6,164 nt of DNA from Sphaerochaeta sp. (GTDB lineage Bacteria; Spirochaetota; Spirochaetia; Sphaerochaetales; Sphaerochaetaceae): positions 1 through 6,164 of the forward strand of contig DMAO01000325.1 in NCBI GenBank assembly GCA_003446545.1, written 5' to 3'. A program made the translations under genes and the position numbers. Below the pieces are notes generated by a model. It saw only the letters and a list, made by a program, of their open reading frames with translations. It did no database searches and was not told the origin of the DNA. This document shows positions 6,152 through 6,164 of this stretch, piece by piece (positions within the stretch are counted from its first letter, which is position 1; each line of letters starts with the position of its first letter).

Positions 6152-6164
6152 GAGGCGTTGCCTC
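6152..6164. repeat. Second inverted repeat, reaching the right window edge
   Basis: GAGGC (6152-6156) and GCCTC (6160-6164) are complementary around GTT. The preceding base is G at 6151, so the stem may extend if the next base outside the window is C. On the minus strand it is followed by CTCTTTCC, a weak pyrimidine tail, so it might be the terminator of a minus-strand gene beyond the edge. Confidence 0.35.

Noticed and set aside
1..6164. Mobile element, defence system, CRISPR array or prophage signature
   Set aside because: No transposase, integrase, repeat-spacer array or phage-like gene is visible. The NYN protein alone does not make a defence system.

Overview
The window reads as an ordinary bacterial chromosome segment with five protein-coding genes and short intergenic gaps. 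No tRNA, rRNA, CRISPR array or insertion sequence was recognised. The host is probably a Gram-negative-type (diderm) bacterium, because one gene encodes a signal-peptide-bearing protein that looks like an outer-membrane beta-barrel. The membrane-anchored jelly-roll/7TM GGDEF protein and the overall gene style are compatible with a free-living spirochaete such as the Sphaerochaeta group. That placement is an impression from protein style and has not been tested by alignment.

Layout. Positions 1-822 (+) hold the C-terminal part of a long RluA-family RNA pseudouridine synthase. Its reading frame is open to the left edge, so the first in-frame ATG at 73 is very probably internal. Positions 823-1042 are a non-coding gap with three pieces of structure: a perfect 12-bp inverted repeat (839-883), a cluster of short direct repeats (931-987), and a near-perfect 21-bp palindrome (1010-1030) directly before the ribosome-binding site of the next gene. 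Positions 1043-4504 (+) hold a tight three-gene run: a NYN-domain putative ribonuclease with a C-terminal OST-HTH/LOTUS-like domain, a membrane diguanylate cyclase, and a small exported beta-rich protein. The gaps are 18 and 39 bases and all three genes lie in the same reading frame, divided only by two TAG codons. Positions 4505-4597 hold a hairpin that may end transcription from both sides. Positions 4598-6052 (-) encode pyruvate kinase, with a good ribosome-binding site and a plausible promoter. Positions 6066-6164 also contain two GC-rich inverted repeats, one of which reaches the right edge.

How they may work together. The pseudouridine synthase and pyruvate kinase are housekeeping genes. 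The middle run is the most interesting part. It places a predicted RNA-processing NYN protein, a c-di-GMP synthase with a predicted extracytoplasmic sensor domain, and an envelope protein under what looks like one promoter with a palindromic operator candidate. This suggests, but does not prove, a signalling unit linking an envelope signal, c-di-GMP and RNA turnover. The cyclase keeps its GGDEF motif but lacks the inhibitory RxxD I-site. Pyruvate kinase carries the Leu-Gln...Lys...Val residue set linked in this family to potassium-independent activity.
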